Part shown: in pieces, positions 26,495 to 35,211 of the stretch
How positions within the stretch are numbered: the first letter of the stretch is position 1
How the letters are laid out: every line of letters begins with the position of its first letter
Assembly (NCBI GenBank): GCA_031553195.1
Contig: JAVBLV010000023.1
Location: 4,757-68,756 of the forward strand
Source of the DNA: JAVBLV01 sp031553195
Lineage (GTDB): Bacteria; Bacteroidota; Bacteroidia; Bacteroidales; P3
Direction of reading: 5' to 3'
Length of the DNA: 64,000 nucleotides
Translations under genes and position numbers: made by a program
The notes under the pieces: generated by a model
The model's database searches: none
What the model saw: the letters and a program-made list of their open reading frames with translations, nothing else
What the model was told of the DNA's origin: nothing

Positions 26495-27544
26495 ATGGAC
26501 ATCGAAGGTCGCATTGAAGCGTTTGCTTCTTTGGGAAAATTGCTGAAAGAAGCGGAAAATCAGAGCAAAATTATTTTGGCGATAGAAGAAAGTATTAAAC
26601 AAAATCCATGGTTTAATAAAGAAAACATTTTATATGCATTGCATGCAATAGGGAATAATTTGCAGAAAGGAAACATAAATCAATGGTTGTCATTGTATCC
26701 GGATAAAGAAATGTTTTCCCAGACGCCTCAAAAAATTGCCGTTATTATGGCTGGAAATATTCCCATAGTGGGATTTCATGATTTTTTAAGCATATTAATG
26801 ACGGGGAACCGCGTATTAGCGAAACTATCGTCAAACGATCAGTTTTTATTTCCTGCAATTGCGGAATTATTATTGGAAATTGAACCTTCTTTCAAGGACT
26901 ATATAGAATTGACAACGCAAAAGGTGTCCGGTTTCGATGCGATTATTGCGACAGGCAGCGACAATACTTCTCGTTATTTTGAATATTATTTTGGAAAATA
27001 TCCTCACATTATAAGAAAGAATCGCAATAGCGTGGCGATTCTGAATGGAAAAGAAGACGAGAAAAAATTGTCCGATTTGTCTGACGACATTTTTTTGTAC
27101 TACGGATTGGGGTGTAGGAATGTTTCTAAATTGTTTGTTCCGGAGGGGTACGATTTCGCAAGTTTGCTGAAAGTATCGCAAAAGTATTCGTCTTTTAGTG
27201 AATTCAGCAAATTCAGAAATAATTACGATTACCGGAAAACCGTTTGCCTGATGAATAATATTCCTTTTATGGATGGCGGATTTTTTATTTTACAAGAAAA
27301 TGAGGCGTTTTCTTCGCCGCTCTCCGTATTGCATTTCGAGTATTATAGAAATATGAAAGATGTCGTACAACAAATAGAATTTAATAAAGATAAACTGCAA
27401 TGTGTGGTTAGTGAATCTACGGACATTTACGATCGCATTCCTATGGGGGAATCTCAAAAACCCCAATTATGGGATTATGCAGATCATGTAGATACGCTTT
27501 TATTTTTATTGAATAGAGAAGGTTGGAAAATAGGGGATAATTGA
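26495..27544 (+). CDS. LuxC-like acyl-CoA reductase family protein
   Basis: A 349-residue cytosolic protein of the Bacteroidota acyl-CoA reductase group, distantly related to LuxC. Visible are the aldehyde-dehydrogenase-fold segment KIAVIMAGNIPIVGFHDF, the LAKLSSNDQFLFP nucleotide-binding region, IATGSDNTSRYFEYYF, and the cysteine-bearing GLGCRNVSKLFVPEG, the probable thioester site. The usual LuxD/LuxE partners are absent, so the physiological substrate is unknown. TruA follows after one base, so the two are co-transcribed. Confidence 0.88.
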   Translation: MDIEGRIEAFASLGKLLKEAENQSKIILAIEESIKQNPWFNKENILYALHAIGNNLQKGNINQWLSLYPDKEMFSQTPQKIAVIMAGNIPIVGFHDFLSILMTGNRVLAKLSSNDQFLFPAIAELLLEIEPSFKDYIELTTQKVSGFDAIIATGSDNTSRYFEYYFGKYPHIIRKNRNSVAILNGKEDEKKLSDLSDDIFLYYGLGCRNVSKLFVPEGYDFASLLKVSQKYSSFSEFSKFRNNYDYRKTVCLMNNIPFMDGGFFILQENEAFSSPLSVLHFEYYRNMKDVVQQIEFNKDKLQCVVSESTDIYDRIPMGESQKPQLWDYADHVDTLLFLLNREGWKIGDN

Positions 27545-27545
27545 T

Positions 27546-28310
27546 ATGTGCCGGTATTTTATACAGTTAGCCTATAATGGGAGAAATTATCATGGTTGGC
27601 AAATCCAACCGAATGGAATAAGTATACAAGAGGAATTGCAAAATGCCATTTCGTTGCTGTTACGGGAGAAGGTAGATATAACAGGTTGCGGAAGAACGGA
27701 TACAGGCGTGCATGCACAGGATTTTTATGCGCATTTCGATGCTGAGAAATACCTTGATAATATTGAAAGAGAAAAATTGGTTCAGCGGCTAAATAGTTTT
27801 TTGGGAGAAGATATCCTGATAAAAAAAATTTACATCGTTAAACCTGAAGTCCATGCCCGGTTCGATGCGCTTTCCAGAACGTATCAATATCATGTCGGCT
27901 TATCGAAATTACCTTTTAGGAACGACTTTACGCACCACATTTTTTATGTTCCCGATATTTCCCTGATGAATCAAGGCGCTCAATTATTGTTCAAGTACGA
28001 GGACTTTTCGTGTTTTTCTAAATTACATACGCAAACAAAAACCAATAACTGTAAGATATTGTATGCTCAATGGAGTTTTGCCGGCGATGAATTGGTTTTT
28101 ACCATAAAAGCAAATCGCTTTTTGCGAAACATGGTAAGAGCTATTGTAGGAACGCTATTAGATGTAGGACGCCGTAAAATAACGCTGGATGATTTGCAAA
28201 AAATATTGGATAGTAAAAACCGTTCTTGCGCGGGAACTTCCATGCCGGCCAAAGCTTTGTTTTTGACAGAGGTTGAGTATCCTGAAGACATTTTTGTTAC
28301 AAATAAATAA
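27546..28310 (+). CDS. truA: tRNA pseudouridine synthase A
   Basis: A 254-residue enzyme that makes pseudouridine at tRNA positions 38-40. The catalytic aspartate sits in GCGRTDTGVHAQ near residue 52. YNGRNYHGWQIQPN near the start, RFDALSRTYQYHV and the C-terminal NRFLRNMVRAIVGTLLDVG are all family features. Its start is one base after the stop of the acyl-CoA reductase gene. Its end is followed by ~186 bp without a gene. Confidence 0.97.
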   Translation: MCRYFIQLAYNGRNYHGWQIQPNGISIQEELQNAISLLLREKVDITGCGRTDTGVHAQDFYAHFDAEKYLDNIEREKLVQRLNSFLGEDILIKKIYIVKPEVHARFDALSRTYQYHVGLSKLPFRNDFTHHIFYVPDISLMNQGAQLLFKYEDFSCFSKLHTQTKTNNCKILYAQWSFAGDELVFTIKANRFLRNMVRAIVGTLLDVGRRKITLDDLQKILDSKNRSCAGTSMPAKALFLTEVEYPEDIFVTNK

Positions 28311-28466
28311 GCATGGGCTGTTGGGGCGAATTAAAGAGGAATAGAGGTTTGGGGTAATAAAACCATCTTTTCAAAGCTTTAGGGGCAGCATTGCGGATTA
28401 TCATTTAAATAACGTGCGTATATCAAAACCATTCGTTCTAATAAGAAACGATTCAAACACTTTAAG

Positions 28467-28474
28467 TAACTTTG
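28467..28474 (+). promoter_or_regulatory. Promoter -7 box of the LTA-synthase-like gene
   Basis: TAACTTTG matches TAnnTTTG and lies 22 bases before the ATG at 28497. No clear -33 TTG is seen. Confidence 0.4.
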
Positions 28475-28496
28475 CAACCCATTACAGCAAAGATTC

Positions 28497-30473
28497 ATGC
28501 ACTTTAAAAAAATATTTCATCTGTTTAAAAGCTTCTTGCTTTTATATTTAACGTCGTTGGCTTTCTTTCTCTGCTTCCGTTTGTTTTTTCTGATATTTAA
28601 TTACGGTCAAATGGCTGCTGTGAACGAAGGTAAGGTTGGATTATTATTGAAAGCCTTATTTATGGGCGCGCGTTTTGATACGGTAATTATTTGCTATATA
28701 TTTTTAATTCCGGTAGTCGTTTTAGGGATTTTGTTCGTTATCAATCTTCTGAAACTTGTCATTCTTAAAATAGCTTACATTTGGATTACCGTTTTAATGA
28801 TTGTTTCCTTTTTTGCTTGTTCGGCAGATATCCCCTTTTATCGTCAATTTTCGGTTCGTTTGAATGATACGGTCTTCGGTTGGATGAGCGATTTTTCATT
28901 TATTGTCAGGATGATATTGAGCGATTTTAAAATCATTGGTTTTTTATTGCTGTTTTTCGCCGTAGCTTTTCTTTATATCAAAATTATTATCCGCATTTAC
29001 AGATACAATTGTAAGATTCTTTTTAATAAAGAAGTTCGGCCTCTTCGTTTCCCTCAACGAATTTTATATTATTTACCGTTATTCCTGATTCTTTGGGGAA
29101 CGCTTTTTTTAGGTATGCGGGGCCGGATTAGTAAAAAATCTCCGATACGAACCGGGACTGCATTTTTTTCAACGTATCCGTTCATTAATCAATTGGGATT
29201 AAATCCTGTGTTTACCTTATTGAGGAGTTGTCTGGATTCAGCCGATCCTTCAAATAAACACATTCATAAAATAGATGACGAATCGGCATTGACAATCTGC
29301 GCCTCGATGTATCATGCCGATCCGGATCTGAAGCGTATTTCTCCTATTGCAAGGGAACAGAAAATTTTTGATCAATTCAAATCCAGAAATCTGGTTATCA
29401 TTATTATGGAAAGTATGTCGGCTTCTAAGATGCAACATTTTGGAAACGACCGGGACATAACGCCTTTTTTGGACAGTTTGCTTTTGAAAAGTTATTCGTT
29501 TGACAATATTTATTCCACGGGAAAGCATACTTATAATGGCGTTTACGGGACTTTGTTCGCTCATCCGTCTTTGATGAAACGGCATCCGATGAAAACGTCT
29601 TCGGCAATGATGTCGGGAATTTCTAACGTTTTACAAAAAAATAATTATCAAACGATTTATTTTACTACTCACGACGAACAGTTTGATAACATGGCGGGTT
29701 TTTTGTCGCAAAACGGATTCCAAACTATTATCGGGCAAAAAGATTATCCTGCCAAGGAAGTCAAAAGCGCTTTGGGCGTTCCGGATGAGTATATGTTCAG
29801 GTATTCTATCGAAAAATTGAATACATTGTCAAAGAATGATAAACCTTTTTTTGCCGCGTTTCTTACTTCTTCCGATCATTCTCCATATGTTATTCCCGAG
29901 AATATAGGCTTTGTATCCAATAAGACGAAAGTAGAGGAGCAAATCATCGAATATGCCGACTGGTCGTTGAAAAAATTTATGGAGTATGCTTCAAAACAAG
30001 ATTGGTTTAACAATACGGTTTTTGTTTTTGTCGCCGATCATGGAGCCAGCTATGGAAATAATTTATATGATGTTACCTTGACCTACCATCATACTCCCTT
30101 TATTATCTATGCCTCAGGCGTTCAACCGGTTTCTTATCCGCAAATAGGAACGCAAATGGATGTCTTTCCTACCATCCTTTCGCAAATGGGAATCCCTTTT
30201 ATAAATAATACCTTTGGGATTGATTTACTGCATGAAAATCATGATTATATTGTTTTTTCTTCCGACGAAAAATTAGTTTGTATGAATGACAGTCTCTTAT
30301 ATGTATACAGAGATGGGGGATTAGAAAGTTTGTATTATTACAAAAAGGGCGATACGAAAGATTATGCAAATGAATTAAAACAATACGCCGAAAAGATGAA
30401 AGAGGCCGCTTTTGCCGTTGTGCAAACCTCACAGTGGATGATAGAGAATAATAAAGCGAAATCGGATAGATAA
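28497..30473 (+). CDS. LTA-synthase-family membrane phospho(glycerol/ethanolamine) transferase
   Basis: A 658-residue inner-membrane enzyme. About five transmembrane helices fill residues 1-210 (for example IICYIFLIPVVVLGILFVIN). A periplasmic sulfatase-fold domain follows: VIIIMESMSASKMQHFG holds a metal ligand, TGKHTYNGVYG near residue 342 the threonine nucleophile, FLTSSDHSPYV and FVFVADHGASYG further metal ligands. Such enzymes move phosphoglycerol or phosphoethanolamine from lipids to glycans, lipid A or polymers. The acceptor cannot be read from the sequence. Confidence 0.93.
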   Translation: MHFKKIFHLFKSFLLLYLTSLAFFLCFRLFFLIFNYGQMAAVNEGKVGLLLKALFMGARFDTVIICYIFLIPVVVLGILFVINLLKLVILKIAYIWITVLMIVSFFACSADIPFYRQFSVRLNDTVFGWMSDFSFIVRMILSDFKIIGFLLLFFAVAFLYIKIIIRIYRYNCKILFNKEVRPLRFPQRILYYLPLFLILWGTLFLGMRGRISKKSPIRTGTAFFSTYPFINQLGLNPVFTLLRSCLDSADPSNKHIHKIDDESALTICASMYHADPDLKRISPIAREQKIFDQFKSRNLVIIIMESMSASKMQHFGNDRDITPFLDSLLLKSYSFDNIYSTGKHTYNGVYGTLFAHPSLMKRHPMKTSSAMMSGISNVLQKNNYQTIYFTTHDEQFDNMAGFLSQNGFQTIIGQKDYPAKEVKSALGVPDEYMFRYSIEKLNTLSKNDKPFFAAFLTSSDHSPYVIPENIGFVSNKTKVEEQIIEYADWSLKKFMEYASKQDWFNNTVFVFVADHGASYGNNLYDVTLTYHHTPFIIYASGVQPVSYPQIGTQMDVFPTILSQMGIPFINNTFGIDLLHENHDYIVFSSDEKLVCMNDSLLYVYRDGGLESLYYYKKGDTKDYANELKQYAEKMKEAAFAVVQTSQWMIENNKAKSDR

Positions 30474-30524
30474 TTAAAAACGTAATTTTCTTTCCGAAAA
30501 AAAGTCAACAAATAAAATTAATTG

Positions 30525-30532
30525 TAAATTTG
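30525..30532 (+). promoter_or_regulatory. Promoter -7 box of the 30599 lipoprotein
   Basis: TAAATTTG is a full TAnnTTTG match, 66 bases before the ATG at 30599. The -33 element is unclear. Confidence 0.35.
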
Positions 30533-30598
30533 TATTTTATAATGAGATCCCTTAAAGATATCGCGAAGTTTGAATTGAAAATATAAAAAATTGAGAAT

Positions 30599-31318
30599 AT
30601 GAATAATATGCAAATGAAATATATTAAAAGCTTGATAGTTGCGCTTATTGTAAGTATTTTTTTTTACTCTTGCAGCGATAATGAGGATTTGAATACTCAA
30701 ACCTATATGAAACGATACGTTCTTAACGAGGTAAATGAGAAAATAGAATATACGGTTGATCCTAATACGTTTTGTATAGGTTTTACGCCTCTTCCCGATA
30801 CAGTATTTTTTAGCGATAGCATCAAGATGATAAGGATAAATCTGTTAGATAAGTATAACCTTGTTTATGTAGATACTGTTAAACTGGAAACGGTAGATAG
30901 AGTACATACCTTTTTCCCGAATATCCGTTTCGACACTGTCAATACGGTCGTCGCCTATACAAAAACCAAGTTAGACTACGAAGAGGCCTATCAATTAGCA
31001 AGTCGTATTGCACAGGAATCCACCATACAGTATGCCAATCCCTTTTTAATTGCCGATAAAGGATCCGTACCCAATGCGCTGACGAATACGTTTTTCGTTA
31101 AAATGCAGTCAACGACAAACTTAGGAGAATTAAACGTTTTGTTGGGAAATACGAAAACAGAAATAAAGGCTTTGAATTTAGAGGAAAATACTTATCTGAT
31201 AGCCGTAACCAAAGCCTCGAAAAAGGATGCCTTGGATATCTCGAACGAATTTTTTCAAACAAGATTATTTAAATATTGCCAACCGGACTTTTTGAGAATA
31301 AAAAGCCCCGAAGAATAG
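30599..31318 (+). CDS. Lipoprotein resembling a free-standing S8-protease propeptide
   Basis: A 239-residue lipoprotein with the lipobox ending at Cys25 (IFFYSC); an ATG at 30614 is an alternative start. The C-terminal ~110 residues (NTFFVKMQSTTNLGELNVLL, then YLIAVTKASKKDALDISN, then LFKYCQPDF) follow the pattern I associate with the N-terminal prodomain of Bacteroidota subtilisin-like peptidases. There, this is followed by the catalytic domain. Here the protein stops and no protease frame follows. It may be an orphan protease inhibitor or chaperone, a truncated protease, or a family I do not know. The propeptide reading is inference. Confidence 0.72.
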   Translation: MNNMQMKYIKSLIVALIVSIFFYSCSDNEDLNTQTYMKRYVLNEVNEKIEYTVDPNTFCIGFTPLPDTVFFSDSIKMIRINLLDKYNLVYVDTVKLETVDRVHTFFPNIRFDTVNTVVAYTKTKLDYEEAYQLASRIAQESTIQYANPFLIADKGSVPNALTNTFFVKMQSTTNLGELNVLLGNTKTEIKALNLEENTYLIAVTKASKKDALDISNEFFQTRLFKYCQPDFLRIKSPEE

Positions 31319-31646
31319 CATTTAGATAAAATAGTCGCTAATTTTTTTCTTAATAGTTTGCTTAATTACAGACTATAAGTCGATAAGCGTATGCTTTTAT
31401 CGTTTTAAATATTGGATATAAATTTGAAAATCCGGAATATGTTTCTTTAATACTTTGTTTTTTAATTGTTTATATAATTTTCTTTGTTTAATAATTTGTG
31501 GGAAGTTGAAACAAATTTTATAGACCGAATCAATAGAGAATATACTAAAGGAGGCAAAGTTCAAAAGGCGCCTTTGTTATTGTTTGGCAATCTTTATCAT
31601 AGATTTCTCGCATCATATTTTCCTTTTTTAAACGGAAAAAATACCC
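31319..31646. other. Gene-free leader of the decarboxylase operon
   Basis: About 330 AT-rich bases with a small AAAGGCGCCTTT palindrome near 31570. The frame at 31484-31684 reads through the mce promoter and has no support as a gene. Nothing else is seen. Confidence 0.3.
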
Positions 31647-31654
31647 TACCTTTG
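31647..31654 (+). promoter_or_regulatory. Promoter -7 box of the mce/mmd operon
   Basis: TACCTTTG is a full TAnnTTTG match, 50 bases before the mce ATG. The -33 element is unclear. Confidence 0.45.
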
Positions 31655-31704
31655 CAAGCAATTCACACAAAGAATTCTAATTAATAAATTATTTGTTTTT
31701 TTAT

Positions 31705-32106
31705 ATGAAACCAACACATATAGAGCATATAGGTATTGCTGTTGCAAACCTTGAAGAAGCCATTAAATATTGGGAAAACGTAATGGGTTTGAAATGCTAT
31801 GCGATAGAGGAAGTAGCAGATCAAAAAGTAAAAACTGCCTTTTTTAAAATTGGCGATGTGAAAATAGAACTTTTGGAATCTACAGATCCGGAAGGCCCTA
31901 TTGGTAAATTTATAGAAAAAAAAGGCCCGGGCATTCACCACCTTGCTTTTGCTGTTGAAAATACAGATGAAGCCCTTGTTGACGCGTCTGCTAAAGGCGT
32001 TCAATTAATTGACCAAAAATCGCGTAAAGGCGCTGAAAATATGAATATAGGATTCTTGCATCCGAAATCAACCATGGGTATTCTGACTGAATTTTGCAGC
32101 GAATAA
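31705..32106 (+). CDS. mce: Methylmalonyl-CoA epimerase
   Basis: A 133-residue vicinal-oxygen-chelate metalloenzyme interconverting (2R)- and (2S)-methylmalonyl-CoA. It starts HIEHIGIAVANLEEA with the first metal histidine; GPGIHHLAFAVENTDEA and GFLHPKSTMGILTEF supply the others. The ATG at 31705 is chosen over an upstream TTG, since the family begins right at this methionine. It is first in the operon with mmdA, the OadG-like gene, the biotin carrier and mmdB, and feeds them the correct stereoisomer made by the B12-dependent mutase, which is not in this window. Confidence 0.96.
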   Translation: MKPTHIEHIGIAVANLEEAIKYWENVMGLKCYAIEEVADQKVKTAFFKIGDVKIELLESTDPEGPIGKFIEKKGPGIHHLAFAVENTDEALVDASAKGVQLIDQKSRKGAENMNIGFLHPKSTMGILTEFCSE

Positions 32107-32157
32107 TTTTACATCTGATAAAGAATTTATATTAACCATAAATAATACTTTAGAGAA

Positions 32158-33717
32158 ATGGCATTTCATGATAAAATAAAGGAATTGCTCGATAAAAGAG
32201 CGGAAGCCAAATTAGGAGGCGGCCAAAAACGAATTGACGCCCAACATGCAAAAGGAAAAATGACGGCTCGCGAACGTATTGACTTATTGTTGGACGAAGG
32301 TTCGTTTGAAGAGTTTGATATGTTTGTAACCCACCGTTGCACCGATTTCGATATGCAGAACCAGACTTATCTTTCGGATGGGGTCATTACCGGATATGGC
32401 ACTATCGACGGACGTTTGGTGTATGTCTTTTCTCAAGATTTTACGGTTTTCGGAGGGTCTTTATCTGAGACTTTTGCCAAAAAAATCTGCAAAGTAATGG
32501 ATCAAGCCATGAAAGTAGGCGCGCCGGTTATTGGCATCAACGATTCGGGCGGCGCTCGTATACAAGAAGGCGTGCAAAGTTTGGCCGGGTATGCCGAAAT
32601 TTTTCAACGTAATATTATGGCCTCGGGCGTAATTCCTCAGATATCGGCTATTTTTGGTCCTTGTGCAGGGGGAGCCGTTTATTCGCCGGCTTTGACCGAT
32701 TTTATCATGATGTCTAAAGAAAATAGTTATATGTTTGTCACCGGTCCTAAAGTGGTTAAGACTGTGACCGGCGAAGATGTAACCGACGAAGCTTTAGGCG
32801 GCGCTATGGTGCATGCCCAAAAATCGGGTGTTACTCAATTTGTAGCTGAAAATGAAGAAGAAGGCATATTGCTTATCCGTAAATTAATCAGCTATTTGCC
32901 TTCCAACAATTTTGAAGATCCTCCCTATATTCCGACTGCCGATCCGATAGACCGTTTAGAAGATTCTTTAAACAGTATTATTCCCGATAATCCTAATAAA
33001 CCTTACGATGTAAAAGACATTATCCATGCAATTGTGGATGATAATGAATTTTTTGAAGTTCACCGTCATTATGCGCCCAACTTGGTTGTAGGGTTTGCTC
33101 GTTTTAATGGCATGTCTGTGGGCGTTGTAGCCAACCAGCCCAGCTATATTGCCGGCGTTTTGGATATTAACGCTTCTCGTAAAGGAGGTCGTTTTGTTCG
33201 CTTCTGCGACTGTTTCAATATCCCTATCGTTACTTTGGTCGACGTACCCGGATTCTTGCCCGGAACGGCTCAGGAATACGGCGGAATTATTATTCATGGA
33301 GCCAAATTCTTGTTTGCCTATGGAGAAGCCACCGTTCCGAAAGTTACCATCACGCTACGTAAATCATACGGCGGAGCGCATGATGTAATGAGTTGTAAAC
33401 AATTGCGCGGCGATATTAATTATGCATGGCCTTCGGCTCAAATTGCCGTTATGGGCGCCAGCGGAGCTATAGAGGTGTTGTATGGACGCCAATTAAAAGA
33501 AATCGCCGATCCGGAAGAACGCGCTAAATTTGTTACGGATAAAGAGAATGAATACAATGACAAATTCGCTAATCCGTATAATGCAGCTAAATATGGTATG
33601 ATCGACGATATAATTGAACCCCGTAATACGCGTTTCCGTATTATCCGCGCGCTTCAGGCTTTGGCGACCAAGAAAGACTCCAATCCGCCCAAGAAACATA
33701 CTAATATTCCATTATAA
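32158..33717 (+). CDS. mmdA: Methylmalonyl-CoA decarboxylase alpha (carboxyltransferase) subunit
   Basis: A 519-residue carboxyltransferase. It has the CoA-carboxylase N-half (MTARERIDLLLDEGSFEEFD, GVITGYGTIDGRLVYVFSQD, DSGGARIQEGVQSLAGY, GPCAGGAVYSPALTDF) and C-half (LVDVPGFLPGTAQEYGG, KVTITLRKSYGGAHDVM). It moves the carboxyl group of methylmalonyl-CoA to biotin, yielding propionyl-CoA. Propionyl-CoA carboxylase beta is nearly the same protein, but neighbouring OadG- and OadB-like membrane subunits and the lack of a biotin carboxylase identify the sodium-pumping decarboxylase. Confidence 0.96.
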   Translation: MAFHDKIKELLDKRAEAKLGGGQKRIDAQHAKGKMTARERIDLLLDEGSFEEFDMFVTHRCTDFDMQNQTYLSDGVITGYGTIDGRLVYVFSQDFTVFGGSLSETFAKKICKVMDQAMKVGAPVIGINDSGGARIQEGVQSLAGYAEIFQRNIMASGVIPQISAIFGPCAGGAVYSPALTDFIMMSKENSYMFVTGPKVVKTVTGEDVTDEALGGAMVHAQKSGVTQFVAENEEEGILLIRKLISYLPSNNFEDPPYIPTADPIDRLEDSLNSIIPDNPNKPYDVKDIIHAIVDDNEFFEVHRHYAPNLVVGFARFNGMSVGVVANQPSYIAGVLDINASRKGGRFVRFCDCFNIPIVTLVDVPGFLPGTAQEYGGIIIHGAKFLFAYGEATVPKVTITLRKSYGGAHDVMSCKQLRGDINYAWPSAQIAVMGASGAIEVLYGRQLKEIADPEERAKFVTDKENEYNDKFANPYNAAKYGMIDDIIEPRNTRFRIIRALQALATKKDSNPPKKHTNIPL

Positions 33718-33748
33718 TCCGGTTTACGAACAACGAAAAAAGAATATT

Positions 33749-34753
33749 ATGATGAATAAAGTAATAAAAAAGATTGTTTTAGGATGTTTGGTAACGCTGT
33801 TTGCCTTGGGCGTATCAAGCGCCCAAAATAATACGAAACATACGGAAACAATAAATCAGGAAACGGGAAAAGCTAAAGAATGCGAAGCCGCTTCAAAGCA
33901 TTCTTCAGACGAGTTTTACGATCCGTTGACTCCCCAACTTTTTGTATTCGACAAAGCCAATAACGTTTTCGGCGCAATTAATGCTGTTGACAATTCAATT
34001 GACATCATTCATTATCAGAATGGAGGATTAGAAATAGCAAAAAGAATATTGGTCGATAATCATATTGGCAGGCACGACGTTCATTTTATTTACCGTCCGC
34101 AAGGGATTGCCATTTATGAAAATCATTTGGTGTATTTAGCCTCTCACCGCGATAGTTGTTACTTGTCGGTTCTTACTCTGGATGGTCGGGAATGCGTCAG
34201 AGTTTATTTCAAAGGAAGGGCTTATGCATTCAGTTATAGCAAATCGGACCAGGAACTGTATATTGCAGGACAAAATGAAAAGGGGTATGATTTAATTGCT
34301 ATTTCCACAGCAAAGGGAATTGAAAACATTTCTTTAGAGAGTACGCCGTCTTTACATTACCGTAAGCCTCAAAAGGCGTCGGAAATTTTGGAAGCAGATC
34401 CGTTTGGCGGAGGATTGGCGGTAATTGCGATGGGCGTAGTGTTTTTAGGATTGTTGATATTAGCGATTTCATTTATGAGTACAGGCAAAGCGCTTACATT
34501 TTTTCAAAATAGGAGAGCCATGCTTTTAAATAAAAAGCAAAAAACACAAGATTTGGGAGCTGTTACCGGGATAAAGAAGCCTTCATCTATGAGCGGGGAG
34601 GAATTTGCCGCTATCGCTGCCGCTATTTATATGTATAATAACGAATTGCATGATACGGAAAATACGGTATTGACATTTCAGAATAAAGTTCGTTCTTGGA
34701 CGCCTTGGAATGCCAAACTATATGGCATGAATACATATTTTAAAAATAGATAA
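33749..34753 (+). CDS. OadG-like small membrane subunit with large periplasmic extension
   Basis: A 334-residue protein from the ATG at 33749; a frame open from 33614 overlaps mmdA and is not used. A signal peptide (MMNKVIKKIVLGC to SSAQ) and ~200 residues of beta-rich, possibly propeller-like repeats (FVFDKANNVFGAINAV, LVYLASHRDSCYLSVLTLD, YSKSDQELYIAGQNEKGYD) precede one transmembrane helix (VIAMGVVFLGLLILAISFM) and a cytoplasmic tail MSGEEFAAIAAAIYMY. Helix plus tail is the OadG/MmdD gamma/delta subunit that assembles the sodium-pumping decarboxylase. Classic OadG is only ~80 residues, so the N-terminal domain is an addition of unknown role. Confidence 0.88.
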   Translation: MMNKVIKKIVLGCLVTLFALGVSSAQNNTKHTETINQETGKAKECEAASKHSSDEFYDPLTPQLFVFDKANNVFGAINAVDNSIDIIHYQNGGLEIAKRILVDNHIGRHDVHFIYRPQGIAIYENHLVYLASHRDSCYLSVLTLDGRECVRVYFKGRAYAFSYSKSDQELYIAGQNEKGYDLIAISTAKGIENISLESTPSLHYRKPQKASEILEADPFGGGLAVIAMGVVFLGLLILAISFMSTGKALTFFQNRRAMLLNKKQKTQDLGAVTGIKKPSSMSGEEFAAIAAAIYMYNNELHDTENTVLTFQNKVRSWTPWNAKLYGMNTYFKNR

Positions 34754-34779
34754 AAGTAAAACCAGTAAAAACGAAGGAT

Positions 34780-35208
34780 ATGAAAAGTTATAAATTTACT
34801 ATAAATGGCACAAAGTATAATGTCGATATTACAAATGTAGAAGATCAGAATATTCAATTGGAATTAAACGGAACTCCATATACAGTAGAAATTGACAGAG
34901 AAATAAAACAGCAACCGAAAACGCCGAAATTGGTGCGCACACAGGCGGTTCCATCTTCCGATTCCGCTCCTAAAATGACGGGAGGAGGAAACATAGGGGT
35001 GATAAAATCGCCGCTTCCCGGAGTGGTTTTAGATATTCTGGTAAAGATTGGAGATAAAGTATCCATGGGACAAAATGTTGTTTTGTTGGAAGCTATGAAA
35101 ATGGAAAATAATATTCAATCGGATAAGGTTGGTACCGTTTCCGAAATAAAAATCAATAAAGGCGATTCTGTTATGGAAGGGGAAGTTTTATTAATAATAG
35201 GAGAATAA
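34780..35208 (+). CDS. mmdC: Biotin carboxyl carrier subunit of methylmalonyl-CoA decarboxylase
   Basis: A 142-residue biotinyl protein. The N-terminal ~45 residues form a small beta domain (YKFTINGTKYNVDI), a linker rich in Pro, Ser and Gly follows (SSDSAPKMTGGGN), and the C-terminal lipoyl/biotinyl domain carries biotinylation motif EAMKMEN. The biotin swings between the carboxyltransferase and the membrane subunit. It lies 26 bp after the OadG-like gene and 3 bp before mmdB. Confidence 0.96.
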   Translation: MKSYKFTINGTKYNVDITNVEDQNIQLELNGTPYTVEIDREIKQQPKTPKLVRTQAVPSSDSAPKMTGGGNIGVIKSPLPGVVLDILVKIGDKVSMGQNVVLLEAMKMENNIQSDKVGTVSEIKINKGDSVMEGEVLLIIGE

Positions 35209-35211
35209 ACA

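Noticed and set aside
31484..31684. 66-residue frame before mce
   Set aside because: It runs across the TACCTTTG promoter box and has no protein-like features.
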